The position numbers and the translations under genes were made by a program. Positions 26,258 to 35,155 of a DNA stretch of 64,000 nt are shown here, in pieces; position 1 is the stretch's first letter, and every line of letters begins with the position of its first letter. Source of the stretch: Streptomyces sp. NBC_00425. Its GTDB lineage: Bacteria; Actinomycetota; Actinomycetes; Streptomycetales; Streptomycetaceae. The stretch lies in contig NZ_CP107928.1 in the NCBI RefSeq assembly GCF_036030735.1, forward strand, positions 2,976,001 through 3,040,000, in the 5' to 3' direction. Below the pieces are notes generated by a model, which saw nothing but the letters and a program-made list of their open reading frames with translations, was not told where the DNA came from and made no database searches.

Positions 26258-27199
26258 GTGAGTACGTGTGCAACCGTCTCGCGGGACCTCGACGAGCCCA
26301 TCGCCGGAACCGCGGCCACGGCAACCACCTGGCTGCTCCTGGAACAGCCCGGTCCCTGGGGTGCCCGAGCGCTGGTCTCGAGCCACCTGGACCCCGTTCT
26401 GGGGCGCGCCCTGGAAGCCGCCGCGCAGAACACGGGCGTGCGTGTCGCGCTCATCCGGCGGCCCGGTCGCCACGCGGACTTCGGCGCACCGGCCCGGCGG
26501 CAGGTGTACGCGGCCCACACCGTTCCCGGACGGGTGTGGCTGCACGGCGCCACGACCCACGACCCGCGCCGGTTGCTGGACCTCGACTTCGCCGCGCTCG
26601 GCCGGGGCGACCACCACACGTTCGACAGGGTGCTGGGCGGCGCGTCCCACGCGGGCGACCCACTCGTCCTCGTCTGCACCAACGGCAAACGGGACCGCTG
26701 CTGTGCGCTGCTCGGCCGCCCGCTGGCCGCGGAGCTCGCCGCCTCGGGGGTGCGGGGAGCCTGGGAGGTCACTCATCTGGGCGGTCACCGCTTCTCCCCC
26801 ACCCTGCTCGTCCTGCCCCACGGCTACGCGTACGGCCGGGCCGCGGCGCACACGGTCGAGGAGGCCCTGCGCGGCGTCCGGGAAGGCCGGATCGTCGTGG
26901 AGGGCTGCCGGGGCAGCTCGGCCTGGGAGCGGCCCGGCCAGGCGGCGGAGCTGGCGGTGCGCGCGGAGACCGGCGAGGACGCCGCCGAGGTGCTGAGCGT
27001 CGTGCACACGACCGGCGGCGCACCCCGCTGGGAGGTGACGGTCGCGCACACGGACGGACGGCACTGGCTGGTCGTCGTGGCCCAGGGCGCCTCGCTGCCG
27101 CCGAGGCCGGAGAGCTGCGGCACGTCGGTCCTCGGTGCGCCCGCGCGGATGGACGTGGTGGCGGTGCACGAACTGGCGGGCGCGGCCTCGGCACGATGA
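26258..27199 (+). CDS. Sucrase/ferredoxin-like (Apd1-type) iron-sulfur protein
   Basis: 313-residue protein of the Suc_Fer-like/Apd1 family, thioredoxin-fold ferredoxins that in yeast Apd1 carry a [2Fe-2S] cluster bound by two cysteines and two histidines. The ligands are visible: VCTNGKRDRCCALLG (about residues 139-153) and THLGGHRFSPT (about 172-182), where HLGGH supplies the histidines. A long C-terminal region with no known domain follows. The GTG start abuts an iron box, so expression should rise on iron limitation, and the mRNA is probably leaderless. It is not in an operon. Likely electron transfer, perhaps to a ferric-siderophore or redox partner; that role is inferred from regulation only. 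Confidence 0.88.
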   Translation: MSTCATVSRDLDEPIAGTAATATTWLLLEQPGPWGARALVSSHLDPVLGRALEAAAQNTGVRVALIRRPGRHADFGAPARRQVYAAHTVPGRVWLHGATTHDPRRLLDLDFAALGRGDHHTFDRVLGGASHAGDPLVLVCTNGKRDRCCALLGRPLAAELAASGVRGAWEVTHLGGHRFSPTLLVLPHGYAYGRAAAHTVEEALRGVREGRIVVEGCRGSSAWERPGQAAELAVRAETGEDAAEVLSVVHTTGGAPRWEVTVAHTDGRHWLVVVAQGASLPPRPESCGTSVLGAPARMDVVAVHELAGAASAR

Positions 27200-27369
27200 C
27201 GTGCCGCACGGCACGGCACGGCACGGCACAGGACGGGACGGATCGTCACGGCACGACACGGGACGCCCGCGCAGGGCGCTCGGCCGAACCGTTTCCTCTT
27301 GAGCCGGTCAAGAGATACACCTCACCCGCCCCTTCGGCTGCACGGGTCGGCCCACGTACCGTCTTGGGT

Positions 27370-29058
27370 ATGAGCCCCACTCCCCCCGCCCGGCGGCTGC
27401 GCCTCGGAATGCCGCGGCGCATGTTCTCCCAGGTCCTGCTCATGCAGCTGGCGATCGCCGCGGGTGTCGTGGTGCTCGCGACCGGCCTCTTCCTCGCTCC
27501 GCTCAGCAATCAGCTGGACGACCAGGCGATGCGCCGGGCCCTCGCCATCGCGCAGACGACCGCGGCCATACCCCAGATCGCCGAGGATCTGCAGAGCACG
27601 CGGCCGTCGGTCGACGGCCCCGTGCAGCAGGAGGCCGAACGGATCCGCAAGGCCAGCGGCGCCGAGTACGTCGTGGTGATGGACCTCAACGGCACGCGCT
27701 GGTCGCACACCGACCTCGAGCAGGTCGGCGGCCATGTCTCGACGGACCCGAGCCAGGCGCTGTCGGGCAAGGACGTCATGGAGATCGACAGCGGCACCCT
27801 GGGGCGCTCGGCCCGCGGCAAGGTCCCGCTGCGCGACGCCGACGGCACCATCATCGGCGCGGTCTCGGTCGGCATCGAGTACGACAGCGTGCGCGCCCGG
27901 CTCATCCACGCCATCCCCGGCCTGCTCGCCTACGCCGGAGGCGCTCTCGCGGTCGGCGCGCTGGCCGCCTGGCTCATCTCCCGGCGGCTTCACCGGCAGA
28001 CCCGCGACCTGGCCTTCTCGGACATCTCCGCGCTGCTCTCCGAGCGCGAGGCGATGCTGCACGGCATCCGGGAGGGCGTGGTGGCCCTGGACCGCGCCGG
28101 CCGCGTCCGGCTGCTCAACGACGAGGCCCAGCGTCTCCTCGGCATCGGGGACGAGGCGGTGGGCACGCCGCCCGACGAGGCGCTCGGCGAGGGACGTACG
28201 GCCGACGTCCTGGCCGGCCGGGTGACCGGCACGGACCTGATCGCCGTACGCGGCCAGCGCGTCCTGGTCGTGAACCGGATGCCCACCGACGACGGTGGCG
28301 CCGTGGCGACCCTGCGCGACCGCACCGAGCTGGAACAGCTCGGCCGGGAGCTCGACTCGACGCGCGGTCTCATCGACGCGCTGCGCGCCCAGGACCACGA
28401 GCACGCCAACCGCATGCACACCCTGCTCGGGCTGCTCGAACTGGAGATGTTCGACGACGCCGTCGACTTCGTGGGGGAGGTGGTCGGCGACCACCGGGCG
28501 ACCGCGGAACAGGTGACGGAGAAGATCGGGGACGCTCTGCTCGCAGCCCTGCTGGTCGGCAAGGCGACCGTCGCGGCCGAGCGGGGCGTCGCCCTGTGGG
28601 TCTCCGACCGGACCCGGCTGCCCGACCGGCTGATCGATCCCCGCGGGCTGGTCACGGTCGTCGGCAACCTCGTCGACAACGCGCTCGACGCCGTGGCGGG
28701 CACACCGCACGCGCGCGTGGAGGTCGAGCTGCGGACGGAGGGCCGTACCGCGGTCCTGCGGGTGCGGGACACCGGGCCCGGCATCCCGGACGCGCACCGC
28801 GAGTCGATCTTCACCGAGGGCTGGTCGACGAAGAAGCCGCCGGCGCACGGCAAGCGCGGCATCGGGCTCTCGCTGGTGCGCAGGCTCGCCGAACGGCAGG
28901 GCGGCAGCGCCACGGTCGGCGAGGCGGCCGGCGGGGGCGCCGAGTTCACCATCGTCCTGCCGGAGGCGCTGACCGAGCCCGATCCCGAACACGTGCCGCA
29001 TCCGGAACCCGTGCCGGCCGCATCGGTGCTCGGCGCCGTCGAGGAGGAGACACGATGA
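27370..29058 (+). CDS. Sensor histidine kinase, CitA/DcuS family
   Basis: Membrane sensor kinase of 562 residues. Two membrane segments (about residues 20-42 and 175-197) flank an extracellular PDC/Cache domain of the carboxylate-sensing type (FLAPLSNQLDDQAMRRAL, DLNGTRWSHTD, VSVGIEYDSVRARL). A cytoplasmic PAS domain (about 220-300) is followed by the kinase core: the dimerisation histidine lies in AQDHEHANRMHTLLGLL, and the ATPase has NLVDNALDA (N box), DTGPGIP (G1) and GKRGIGLSLVRRL (G2). The layout and H-box are those of CitA/DcuS. Stop and regulator start overlap (ATGA). The stimulus is presumably a small carboxylate, from family knowledge. Confidence 0.92.
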   Translation: MSPTPPARRLRLGMPRRMFSQVLLMQLAIAAGVVVLATGLFLAPLSNQLDDQAMRRALAIAQTTAAIPQIAEDLQSTRPSVDGPVQQEAERIRKASGAEYVVVMDLNGTRWSHTDLEQVGGHVSTDPSQALSGKDVMEIDSGTLGRSARGKVPLRDADGTIIGAVSVGIEYDSVRARLIHAIPGLLAYAGGALAVGALAAWLISRRLHRQTRDLAFSDISALLSEREAMLHGIREGVVALDRAGRVRLLNDEAQRLLGIGDEAVGTPPDEALGEGRTADVLAGRVTGTDLIAVRGQRVLVVNRMPTDDGGAVATLRDRTELEQLGRELDSTRGLIDALRAQDHEHANRMHTLLGLLELEMFDDAVDFVGEVVGDHRATAEQVTEKIGDALLAALLVGKATVAAERGVALWVSDRTRLPDRLIDPRGLVTVVGNLVDNALDAVAGTPHARVEVELRTEGRTAVLRVRDTGPGIPDAHRESIFTEGWSTKKPPAHGKRGIGLSLVRRLAERQGGSATVGEAAGGGAEFTIVLPEALTEPDPEHVPHPEPVPAASVLGAVEEETR

Positions 29059-29735
29059 TCGAGGTACTGGTCGTGGACGACGACGCCAGGGTGGCCCGGG
29101 TCAACGCCGCCTACGTCGAGAAGGTCCCGGGCTTCCATGTCGCCGGCGAGGCCCACAGCGCCGCCGACGCGCTGCGCCAGCTGGAACTGCTGCCGCACCT
29201 GGACCTCGTCCTGCTGGATCACTATCTGCCGGACGACACGGGGCTCGAGGTCGTCCAGGAGATGCGCCGGCGCGGCCACCAGACCGACGTGATCATGGTG
29301 ACCGCCGCGCGGGACGTCTCGACCGTGCAGGCCGCGATGCGCCAGGGCGCACTGCAGTACCTGGTGAAGCCGTTCGCCTTCGCCGGTCTGCGCGGCAAGC
29401 TGGAGGCGTACGCCGATCTGCGCCGCACGCTCGACGGCGGCGGCGAGGCCGAGCAGGCCGACGTCGACCGCATCTTCGGCGCGCTGTCCGCCCCCTCGGA
29501 GCCCGGGCTGCCCAAGGGGCACTCCCCCACCACCGCCGAACTCGTGCGGCAGTCCCTGATGAACGCCGAAGGACCGCTGTCCGCCCAGGAGATCGCCGAC
29601 CGGACGGGAGTGAGCCGGCAGACCGCCCAGCGCTATCTGAAGCTCCTGGAGCGCACCGGGAGGGCCCGGCTGACCCTGAAGTACGGCGACGCGGGCCGCC
29701 CGGAACACCGTTACGTGTGGGCGACCCGCGCCTGA
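29055..29735 (+). CDS. Response regulator, CitB/DcuR family
   Basis: 226-residue partner of the preceding kinase. Receiver domain (about 1-120): acidic pocket VVDDD, phosphoacceptor aspartate in LVLLDHYLP near residue 54, T in VTAARD and K in YLVKPF. The C-terminal HTH (about 160-222) reads EIADRTGVSRQTAQRYLKLL then LKYGDAGRPEHRYVW, the CitB/DcuR form. The ATG overlaps the kinase stop. It is convergent with the ABC-transporter operon and has a close paralogue at 32.8 kb, on the far side of that operon. Confidence 0.92.
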   Translation: MIEVLVVDDDARVARVNAAYVEKVPGFHVAGEAHSAADALRQLELLPHLDLVLLDHYLPDDTGLEVVQEMRRRGHQTDVIMVTAARDVSTVQAAMRQGALQYLVKPFAFAGLRGKLEAYADLRRTLDGGGEAEQADVDRIFGALSAPSEPGLPKGHSPTTAELVRQSLMNAEGPLSAQEIADRTGVSRQTAQRYLKLLERTGRARLTLKYGDAGRPEHRYVWATRA

Positions 29736-29777
29736 CAGGCAGGGTCCTTCGGACGAGGCCCGTCGGCTGCTCCGCCG

Positions 29778-30839
29778 TCAGCCCGTCGCCTTGGCGACGA
29801 ACTCGGTCGTGTAGGTCTTGTCCAGGTCGACCTCGGCGTTCTTGATGGTCGGGTTGAACGCCTTGAGGACCTTCTCGACGGTCTCGGGCCCGTTCTCGGG
29901 CATCACACCGTCCACGGTGAACATGGGCAGCGTGTTCTTGATGGCCACCGAGTAGAGCAGCTTGTTCCCCTGCGAGTAGTCGGCCGGCATCTTCCCGGCG
30001 ATCTCTGACGCGCTGTGGGTGGACATCCACTTGAGCGTCTTGACGAATGCATTGGCCAGCTTCTGGACGGTGTCCTTGTGATCGTTGACCCAGTCCGTCT
30101 GCATGTACAGGCTGGACGACGGATACGGTCCGCCGAGCGCCTCCTCGGAGCCCTTCGGGGTGCGCATGTCGACGAGGATCTTGCCGGCCTTCTTGTCGAG
30201 GACGGTCGCCACGGTCGGGTCGGTGGTCATCCCGGCGTCGATGGAGCCCTGCTGGAGCGCCGCGATGAAGGTCGGTCCCGCGCCGACGGCGACCGGGGTG
30301 AAGTCGCTGACCTTCACGCCGTTCTTCACGGCGAGGTACTTGGTCAGGAAGTCGGTGGAGGAGCCGAGGCCCGTGACGCCGAGCTTCCTGCCCTTGAAGT
30401 CCTTGGGCGAGTCGATGTCGCCCTGTGTCTTGGTGGAGACGATCTCCACCTCGCCCGGTGCGTGCGAGAACTGCACGACGGACTCCACGTCCTTCCCCTT
30501 CACCTGGAGGTCGAGGGTGTGGTCGTAGAAGCCGACGGCGCCCTGGACCTGGCCCGAGACGAGCGCGGTCTCGGCCTGCACCCCGGCCGGCTCGCTCAGC
30601 AGCTCGACGTCTAGCCCTTCGGCGTCGAAGTAGCCCAGCCGCTGGGTGAGCATGGCCGGCAGGTAGATGACCTTGTCCAGGCCGCCGACCATGATCTTGA
30701 CCTTCGTCCCGTTGCCGTCCCCCTTGCTGCCGGAGCCGGTCGAGGCGGTGCTCGCCGCGTCGTCGGCACAGGCGGTGAGCGAGGTGAGGGCGAGCAGGCC
30801 GGCGGCGGCCAGGGCCGCGTATCTGACGGTAGTGCGCAT
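29778..30839 (-). CDS. ABC transporter substrate-binding lipoprotein, NitT/TauT (SsuA-like) type
   Basis: 353-residue extracellular binding protein. The signal peptide ends in a lipobox LTAC near residue 21, so it is anchored as a lipoprotein. The mature protein has the SsuA/THI5-like fold (KIMVGGLDKVIYLPAMLTQ, FDAEGLDVELL, GAVGFYDHTLDLQ). Family substrates include nitrate, sulfonates, taurine and pyrimidine precursors; the actual one is unknown. ATG at 30839 was chosen over an upstream start because it begins a proper signal peptide. It is the last gene of the ATPase-permease-binding protein operon, after a 126-bp gap holding two related repeats. Confidence 0.9.
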   Translation of the reverse strand: MRTTVRYAALAAAGLLALTSLTACADDAASTASTGSGSKGDGNGTKVKIMVGGLDKVIYLPAMLTQRLGYFDAEGLDVELLSEPAGVQAETALVSGQVQGAVGFYDHTLDLQVKGKDVESVVQFSHAPGEVEIVSTKTQGDIDSPKDFKGRKLGVTGLGSSTDFLTKYLAVKNGVKVSDFTPVAVGAGPTFIAALQQGSIDAGMTTDPTVATVLDKKAGKILVDMRTPKGSEEALGGPYPSSSLYMQTDWVNDHKDTVQKLANAFVKTLKWMSTHSASEIAGKMPADYSQGNKLLYSVAIKNTLPMFTVDGVMPENGPETVEKVLKAFNPTIKNAEVDLDKTYTTEFVAKATG

Positions 30840-30885
30840 GGCGGGTTCACGTCCTTGTGAGAAGGCGGTGCCGAGGGTGCGGCGA

Positions 30886-30962
30886 GGGGACGAAGGTCTC
30901 GGGGGATCGTTCGACGAGGGAATCAGCTGCGGAACGAAGGGCACGGAGGATCGTTCAACGAG
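30886..30962. repeat. Imperfect direct repeats with TCGTTNAACGA-type palindromes
   Basis: Two copies of a roughly 32-bp element, 30886-30918 and 30931-30962, about 45 bp apart, in the gap between permease and binding-protein genes. Each contains GGATCGTTCRACGAG. One core (TCGTTGAACGA on the minus strand) is a perfect palindrome of five-base arms. Could be a regulator site or an attenuation structure for the binding-protein gene. Confidence 0.5.
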
Positions 30963-30965
30963 AGG

Positions 30966-31829
30966 TCAGCTGTCGGAGCCGGCCGGCTTCCAGCGGAAGA
31001 TCCGGCTCTCGGCGAAGGTCAGCAGCCCTTCGGCGACCAGGGCGACGGCGGCGAGGATGACCATGGCGGCGTACACGCCGGCCGCGTTGAACGTGCCCTG
31101 CGACTGCGCGACGAGCAGGCCGATCCCCTTGGTCGCGCCGATGTACTCGCCGACGATGGCGCCGATGAGGGCGAAGCCGAAGCTGACATGAAGGCTGGTG
31201 AAGATCCAGGAGGTGGCGGACGGGATGACCACCTGAAAAGTCACCCTGCGGTCGCTCGCGCCGAGGATGCGGGCGTTGGCGACGAGGTTGCGGTCGACCT
31301 CGCGAGCGCCCTGGAAGGCGTTGAAGAAGACCGGGAAGAACACCAGGACGACGGCCGAGGCGACCTTGGAGGCCGGGCCGAGACCGAACCAGATGACGAA
31401 GATCGGAGCCAGCACGATCCTCGGTATGGAGTTCAGCACCTTGATGTAGGGCCCGAGGACGTCGGCGAGGAAGGCGATCCGTCCGAGTGCGATCCCGCAC
31501 ACCACGCCCGCGGCCACACCGATGACCCAGCCCAGCAGCGCCTCGTGGAGCGTGTACCAGATCTGCTCGCCCAGTGAACCGAGAGCGGTTCCGTGCGTCA
31601 CCCAGGTGTAGATCTGGTCCCAGATCTTCGTGGGCATCGAGAAGTTGAACGGATCAATGATCTCGGCCCGGGAGAGCACCTCCCACAGACCGAGCACCGC
31701 CACCAGGAGCAACGCCCTCGAGGCCATCACGACGGCCTTGCGCCTGCGTGCGGCACGCGCACGCGAGTGGGCCCGGTCCGGCGCCTTGGCCGTGTCGACG
31801 ACCGGTGTGCTGAGAACGTCAGGCGACAT
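30966..31829 (-). CDS. ABC transporter permease, NitT/TauT type
   Basis: Inner-membrane channel subunit, 287 residues, about six hydrophobic segments. The EAA loop that docks the ATPase is present near residues 180-200 (EVDRNLVANARILGASDRR). The segment NSIPRIVLAPIFVIWFGLG is typical of SsuC/TauC permeases. ATG at 31829 has AAAGAGG nine bases upstream and overlaps the ATPase stop by 11 bases, so the two genes are coupled. A GTG nine bases further upstream is too close to that site. Confidence 0.92.
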   Translation of the reverse strand: MSPDVLSTPVVDTAKAPDRAHSRARAARRRKAVVMASRALLLVAVLGLWEVLSRAEIIDPFNFSMPTKIWDQIYTWVTHGTALGSLGEQIWYTLHEALLGWVIGVAAGVVCGIALGRIAFLADVLGPYIKVLNSIPRIVLAPIFVIWFGLGPASKVASAVVLVFFPVFFNAFQGAREVDRNLVANARILGASDRRVTFQVVIPSATSWIFTSLHVSFGFALIGAIVGEYIGATKGIGLLVAQSQGTFNAAGVYAAMVILAAVALVAEGLLTFAESRIFRWKPAGSDS

Positions 31830-32634
31830 GTGCGGCACCTCTTTCGCGGGTGATGCGGACCTCTTCGCCGAGGGACTCCCAGATCTCGCGGTAGATCTCG
31901 ATGAACCGCGGCTCCAGGCGCACCGACTCGACCTTGCGCGGCCTCGGCAGGTCGATGTCGAAGACCTGCTTCACGGTGGCGGGGCCGGCGGTCATCACGA
32001 CGACCCTGTCGGCCAGCGCGATGGACTCCTCCAGGTCGTGGGTGACGAACACGACGGACGCCCCGGTGCCCTCCCACAGTTCGAGGAGCTCGTCCGACAT
32101 CAGGGCCCTGGTCTGCACGTCGAGCGCCGAGAACGGCTCGTCCATGAGCAGGATCTCGGGGTCGTTGACGAAGGTCGCGGCGAGGGCGACGCGTTTGCGC
32201 TGGCCACCGGAGAGCTGATGCGGATAGCGGTCCTCGAAGGCGGCGAGTCCGACCCGGTCCAGCCACTCACGGGCCCTGCGTTTCGCCTCCGCCTTGGGCA
32301 CACCGCGGAAACGGGGCCCGGCCATGACGTTGGACAGGACCGTACGCCACGGGAAGGTCGCGTCCTGTTGGAAGACGAAGCCGACCTTGTCGCCAACGCC
32401 GCGCACGGACCGACCGGTGACGACAACCTCGCCCTGGGTGGGCTCTTCCAGCCCGCTGACCAGGGTCAACGTGGTCGATTTGCCGCATCCCGTCGGTCCG
32501 ACGACGGCCACGAACTCGCCGCGTGCGACGGTGAGGTCGAGGTCCCGCACCGCGGTGTGCGGGGCCCCCGACGGGGTCCTGAAGACCTTGCTCGCACCCC
32601 GCAGCTCGATGGCGGGGCTGGTGTTTGCGCTCAT
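31819..32634 (-). CDS. ABC transporter ATP-binding protein, NitT/TauT type
   Basis: 271-residue ATPase of the SsuB/TauB group that powers the transporter. Walker A GPTGCGKSTT near residue 48, Q-loop GFVFQQDATFPWRTVLSN, signature LSGGQRKRVALA near 142, Walker B ILLMDEPFSALD, and the H-loop histidine in VTHDLEE. The ATG at 32634 precedes MSANTSPAIELRG. First gene of the operon; the 160-bp divergent gap to the orphan response regulator should carry both promoters. Confidence 0.94.
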   Translation of the reverse strand: MSANTSPAIELRGASKVFRTPSGAPHTAVRDLDLTVARGEFVAVVGPTGCGKSTTLTLVSGLEEPTQGEVVVTGRSVRGVGDKVGFVFQQDATFPWRTVLSNVMAGPRFRGVPKAEAKRRAREWLDRVGLAAFEDRYPHQLSGGQRKRVALAATFVNDPEILLMDEPFSALDVQTRALMSDELLELWEGTGASVVFVTHDLEESIALADRVVVMTAGPATVKQVFDIDLPRPRKVESVRLEPRFIEIYREIWESLGEEVRITRERGAAHVA

Positions 32635-32724
32635 GGCCGGGGACGGTAGAGGCGAGCGACGGGGCTGGAGCAGCCTTCTGGGCGCATGCGCTTCTTTTGC
32701 TTGCAAGGACCTGTTGTGCTCGTT

Positions 32725-32736
32725 TAGCGCGCGCTA
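32725..32736. promoter_or_regulatory. Palindrome TAGCGCGCGCTA in the divergent ATPase/regulator gap
   Basis: Perfect 12-base palindrome, 59 bp before the second CitB-type regulator and about 90 bp before the transporter ATPase gene. A candidate operator for either; alternating GC makes chance symmetry easier, so confidence is low. Confidence 0.3.
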
Positions 32737-32795
32737 GAACAACGAAGCCGAAACACGGGCACATCGCCCGCCTGGCCTTGACGGAGAGAGGCCCG

Positions 32796-33488
32796 ATGAT
32801 TGACGTCCTGGTGGTGGACGACGACTTCCGTGTCGCCGAGATCAACGCCAAATACGTGGGGAAGGTTCCCGGCTTCCGGGTCGCCGCCCGCGCACACAGT
32901 GCCGCCCAGGGGCTCGCCTCGGTGCAGCGCGGAGGGATCGACCTGGTCCTGCTCGACCACTACCTTCCCGACGGAACCGGGCTGGAACTCGTCCACCGTA
33001 TGAGGGAGCAGGGCCACGGCACGGACGTCATCATGATCACAGCGGCCGGTGACGTCTCGACGGTACAGACCGCGATGCGGCTGGGCGCTCTGCACTACCT
33101 GGTGAAACCGTTCACCTTCGCGGCGCTGCGCACCCGCCTCGACTCGTACGCCGCCCTGCGCCGCACGGTGGACCGGGTCGGCGGCCACGGCGTCGCCGGT
33201 CAGGACCAGGTGGACCGGATCTTCAGCGCGCTGCGCACCACGCCCGCGCCCCCGTCCCCCGGCCTGCCCAGCGGGCACTCGGAACCCACCACCGACCTGA
33301 TCTGTGCGGTGCTGCACCGCGCCGACCACCCGCTCTCGGCCCACGAGGTCGCCGCCGAGACCGGCCTGAGCCGCTCCACCGCCCAGCGCTACCTGCGCCA
33401 CCTCGAGCAGGCAGGCCGGCTGCACCTCTCTCTGAAGTACGGCGACACCGGCCGCCCCGAGCACCGGTACGCGTGGGTCGCTCCGTAG
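32796..33488 (+). CDS. Orphan response regulator, CitB/DcuR family
   Basis: 230 residues, visibly paralogous to the regulator at 29055: both begin MI[DE]VLVVDDD.RVA.[VI]NA, share LVLLDHYLP, DVSTVQ.AMR.GAL.YLVKPF and LKYGD.GRPEHRY.W. Receiver aspartate near residue 54; CitB-type HTH near 165-226 (EVAAETGLSRSTAQRYL). Unlike its paralogue it has no kinase gene beside it. It is divergent from the NitT/TauT ABC operon, which makes that operon a natural target. It may be phosphorylated by the kinase at 27.4 kb, or by another. Confidence 0.9.
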   Translation: MIDVLVVDDDFRVAEINAKYVGKVPGFRVAARAHSAAQGLASVQRGGIDLVLLDHYLPDGTGLELVHRMREQGHGTDVIMITAAGDVSTVQTAMRLGALHYLVKPFTFAALRTRLDSYAALRRTVDRVGGHGVAGQDQVDRIFSALRTTPAPPSPGLPSGHSEPTTDLICAVLHRADHPLSAHEVAAETGLSRSTAQRYLRHLEQAGRLHLSLKYGDTGRPEHRYAWVAP

Positions 33489-33562
33489 CCCGGGCCGGGC
33501 CCGTCCGCTGCAGCACGGCCGCGCAGCGCACTGCTCCGGCCGCCCCACGCCCCAGGCCCTCC

Positions 33563-35155
33563 CTACGCCGCGCCCGCCCCGGTCAGCGACCGCACCTCGG
33601 CCTCCGCGTGCTTGGCCTCGTCCGCGACCTCGGCCGAGGTGACCGTGCCCAGCCAGCCCGCCAGGAAGCCCAGCGGAATCGAGACCAGGCCCGGGTTCTC
33701 CAGCGGGAAGTACTGGAAGTCCACCGCCGGGAAAAGCGCCCCCGGGCTGCCCGACACCACCGGCGACAACACCACGAGCGCCAGGGCCGGAATCAGCCCG
33801 CCGTACACCGCCCACACGGCGCCCCGCGTGGTGAAGCCCCGCCAGAACAGCGAGTACAGCAGGACGGGCAGGTTCGCGGAGGCCGCGACGGCGAACGCGA
33901 GTCCGACCAGGAAGGCGACGTTGAGGTCACGGGCAAGCAGGCCGAGGCCGATCGCGACCGCTCCGACTCCGACGGCGGCGACCCGTGCCACGGCCACCTC
34001 GCTGCGGGGCCGGGAGCGCCGGCGACGCAGGGAGGCGTACAGGTCGTGCGCCACCGAGGCCGAGGAGGCCAGCGTGATCCCGGCGACGACCGCGAGGATC
34101 GTGGCGAAGGCGACGGCCGCCACCACGGCGAACAGGACGGTGCCGCCCGTGGAGTCGGGGCCGCCGCCCAGATCGAGGGCCAGAAGGGGCACCGCCGTGT
34201 TCCCGGACGCGTTCGAGCCGCGGACCGCGTCCGGGCCGACGATCGCCGCCGCGCCGAAGCCCAGCACGATCGTCATCAGATAGAAGCCGCCGATGAGCCC
34301 GATCGACCAGACGACGGACCGCCGGGCGGCCTGCGCGGTCGGCACGGTGTAGAAGCGGGACAGGATGTGCGGCAGCCCGGCCGTGCCCAGCACCAGCGCG
34401 AGACCGAGGCTCATGAAGTCGAAGCGCGCCGTCCAGTCCCCGCCGTACTTCAGCCCGGGCGCCAGGAACGCGTCGCCGTGCCCGCTGCGCTCGGCGGCCG
34501 TGCGCAGCAGATGGTCGAAGTCGCCGTGGAAGCGCACGAGGACGAGCACGGTGAGCGTGACGGTGCCGCCCAGCAGCAGGACCGCCTTGACGATCTGGAT
34601 CCACGTCGTGGCCCGCATCCCTCCCAGCGACACGTAGACGACCATGAGCGCACCCACTCCGATGACGGCCCACGACCGGGCCGCCTCCCCCGTGTTCCCG
34701 AGGAGCAGCGCGACCAGGCTGCCCGCGCCGACCATCTGCGCCACCAGATAGAGAACGGACACGGTGACCGAGGAGGTTCCCGCCGCGATCCGCACCGGCC
34801 GCTCCCTCATCCGCGCGGCGACCACGTCGGCCAGGGTGAACCGGCCGCAGTTGCGCACCAGTTCGGCCACCAGGAACAGCACCACCAGCCAGGCGACCAG
34901 GAAGCCCACCGAGTACAGCAGGCCGTCGTAGCCGAAGAGCGCGATCAGTCCGGAGATTCCGAGGAAGGAAGCGGCCGACATGTAATCGCCGGCGATGGCA
35001 AAACCATTCTCCATCGGGGAGAACAGTCGGCCTCCGGCGTAGAACTCCTCCGCCGAACCATGCCGGTTGCGGCTCACCCAGGTGGTGATCCCCAAGGTCA
35101 CCGCGACGAAGACGCTGAACAGCATCAACGCGAGCGTCTGATGGTTGCCGGTCAC
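33563..35155 (-). CDS. Sodium/solute symporter (SSS family), ActP-like
   Basis: Integral membrane symporter of the SSS family, 530 residues and about 13 hydrophobic segments, closest in organisation to acetate permease ActP. Characteristic stretches: EEFYAGGRLFSPMENGFAI near residue 35, GDYMSAASFLGISG, and LGTAGLPHILSRFYTVP near residue 290, which holds the family signature. The GTG start overlaps the stop of the DUF485 gene (GTGA), the same pairing as yjcH-actP in enteric bacteria. Probable substrates are acetate, propionate or pyruvate. An in-frame extension upstream into the DUF485 gene is a chance reading. Confidence 0.92.
   Translation of the reverse strand: MTGNHQTLALMLFSVFVAVTLGITTWVSRNRHGSAEEFYAGGRLFSPMENGFAIAGDYMSAASFLGISGLIALFGYDGLLYSVGFLVAWLVVLFLVAELVRNCGRFTLADVVAARMRERPVRIAAGTSSVTVSVLYLVAQMVGAGSLVALLLGNTGEAARSWAVIGVGALMVVYVSLGGMRATTWIQIVKAVLLLGGTVTLTVLVLVRFHGDFDHLLRTAAERSGHGDAFLAPGLKYGGDWTARFDFMSLGLALVLGTAGLPHILSRFYTVPTAQAARRSVVWSIGLIGGFYLMTIVLGFGAAAIVGPDAVRGSNASGNTAVPLLALDLGGGPDSTGGTVLFAVVAAVAFATILAVVAGITLASSASVAHDLYASLRRRRSRPRSEVAVARVAAVGVGAVAIGLGLLARDLNVAFLVGLAFAVAASANLPVLLYSLFWRGFTTRGAVWAVYGGLIPALALVVLSPVVSGSPGALFPAVDFQYFPLENPGLVSIPLGFLAGWLGTVTSAEVADEAKHAEAEVRSLTGAGAA

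Noticed and set aside
32725..32736. Palindrome TAGCGCGCGCTA and the ATAGCGCGCTAT at 47406 as one shared regulon site
   Set aside because: They share a TAGCGCGC core, but alternating GC makes such palindromes easy in this genome and the two genes have no functional link; kept only as separate weak candidates.
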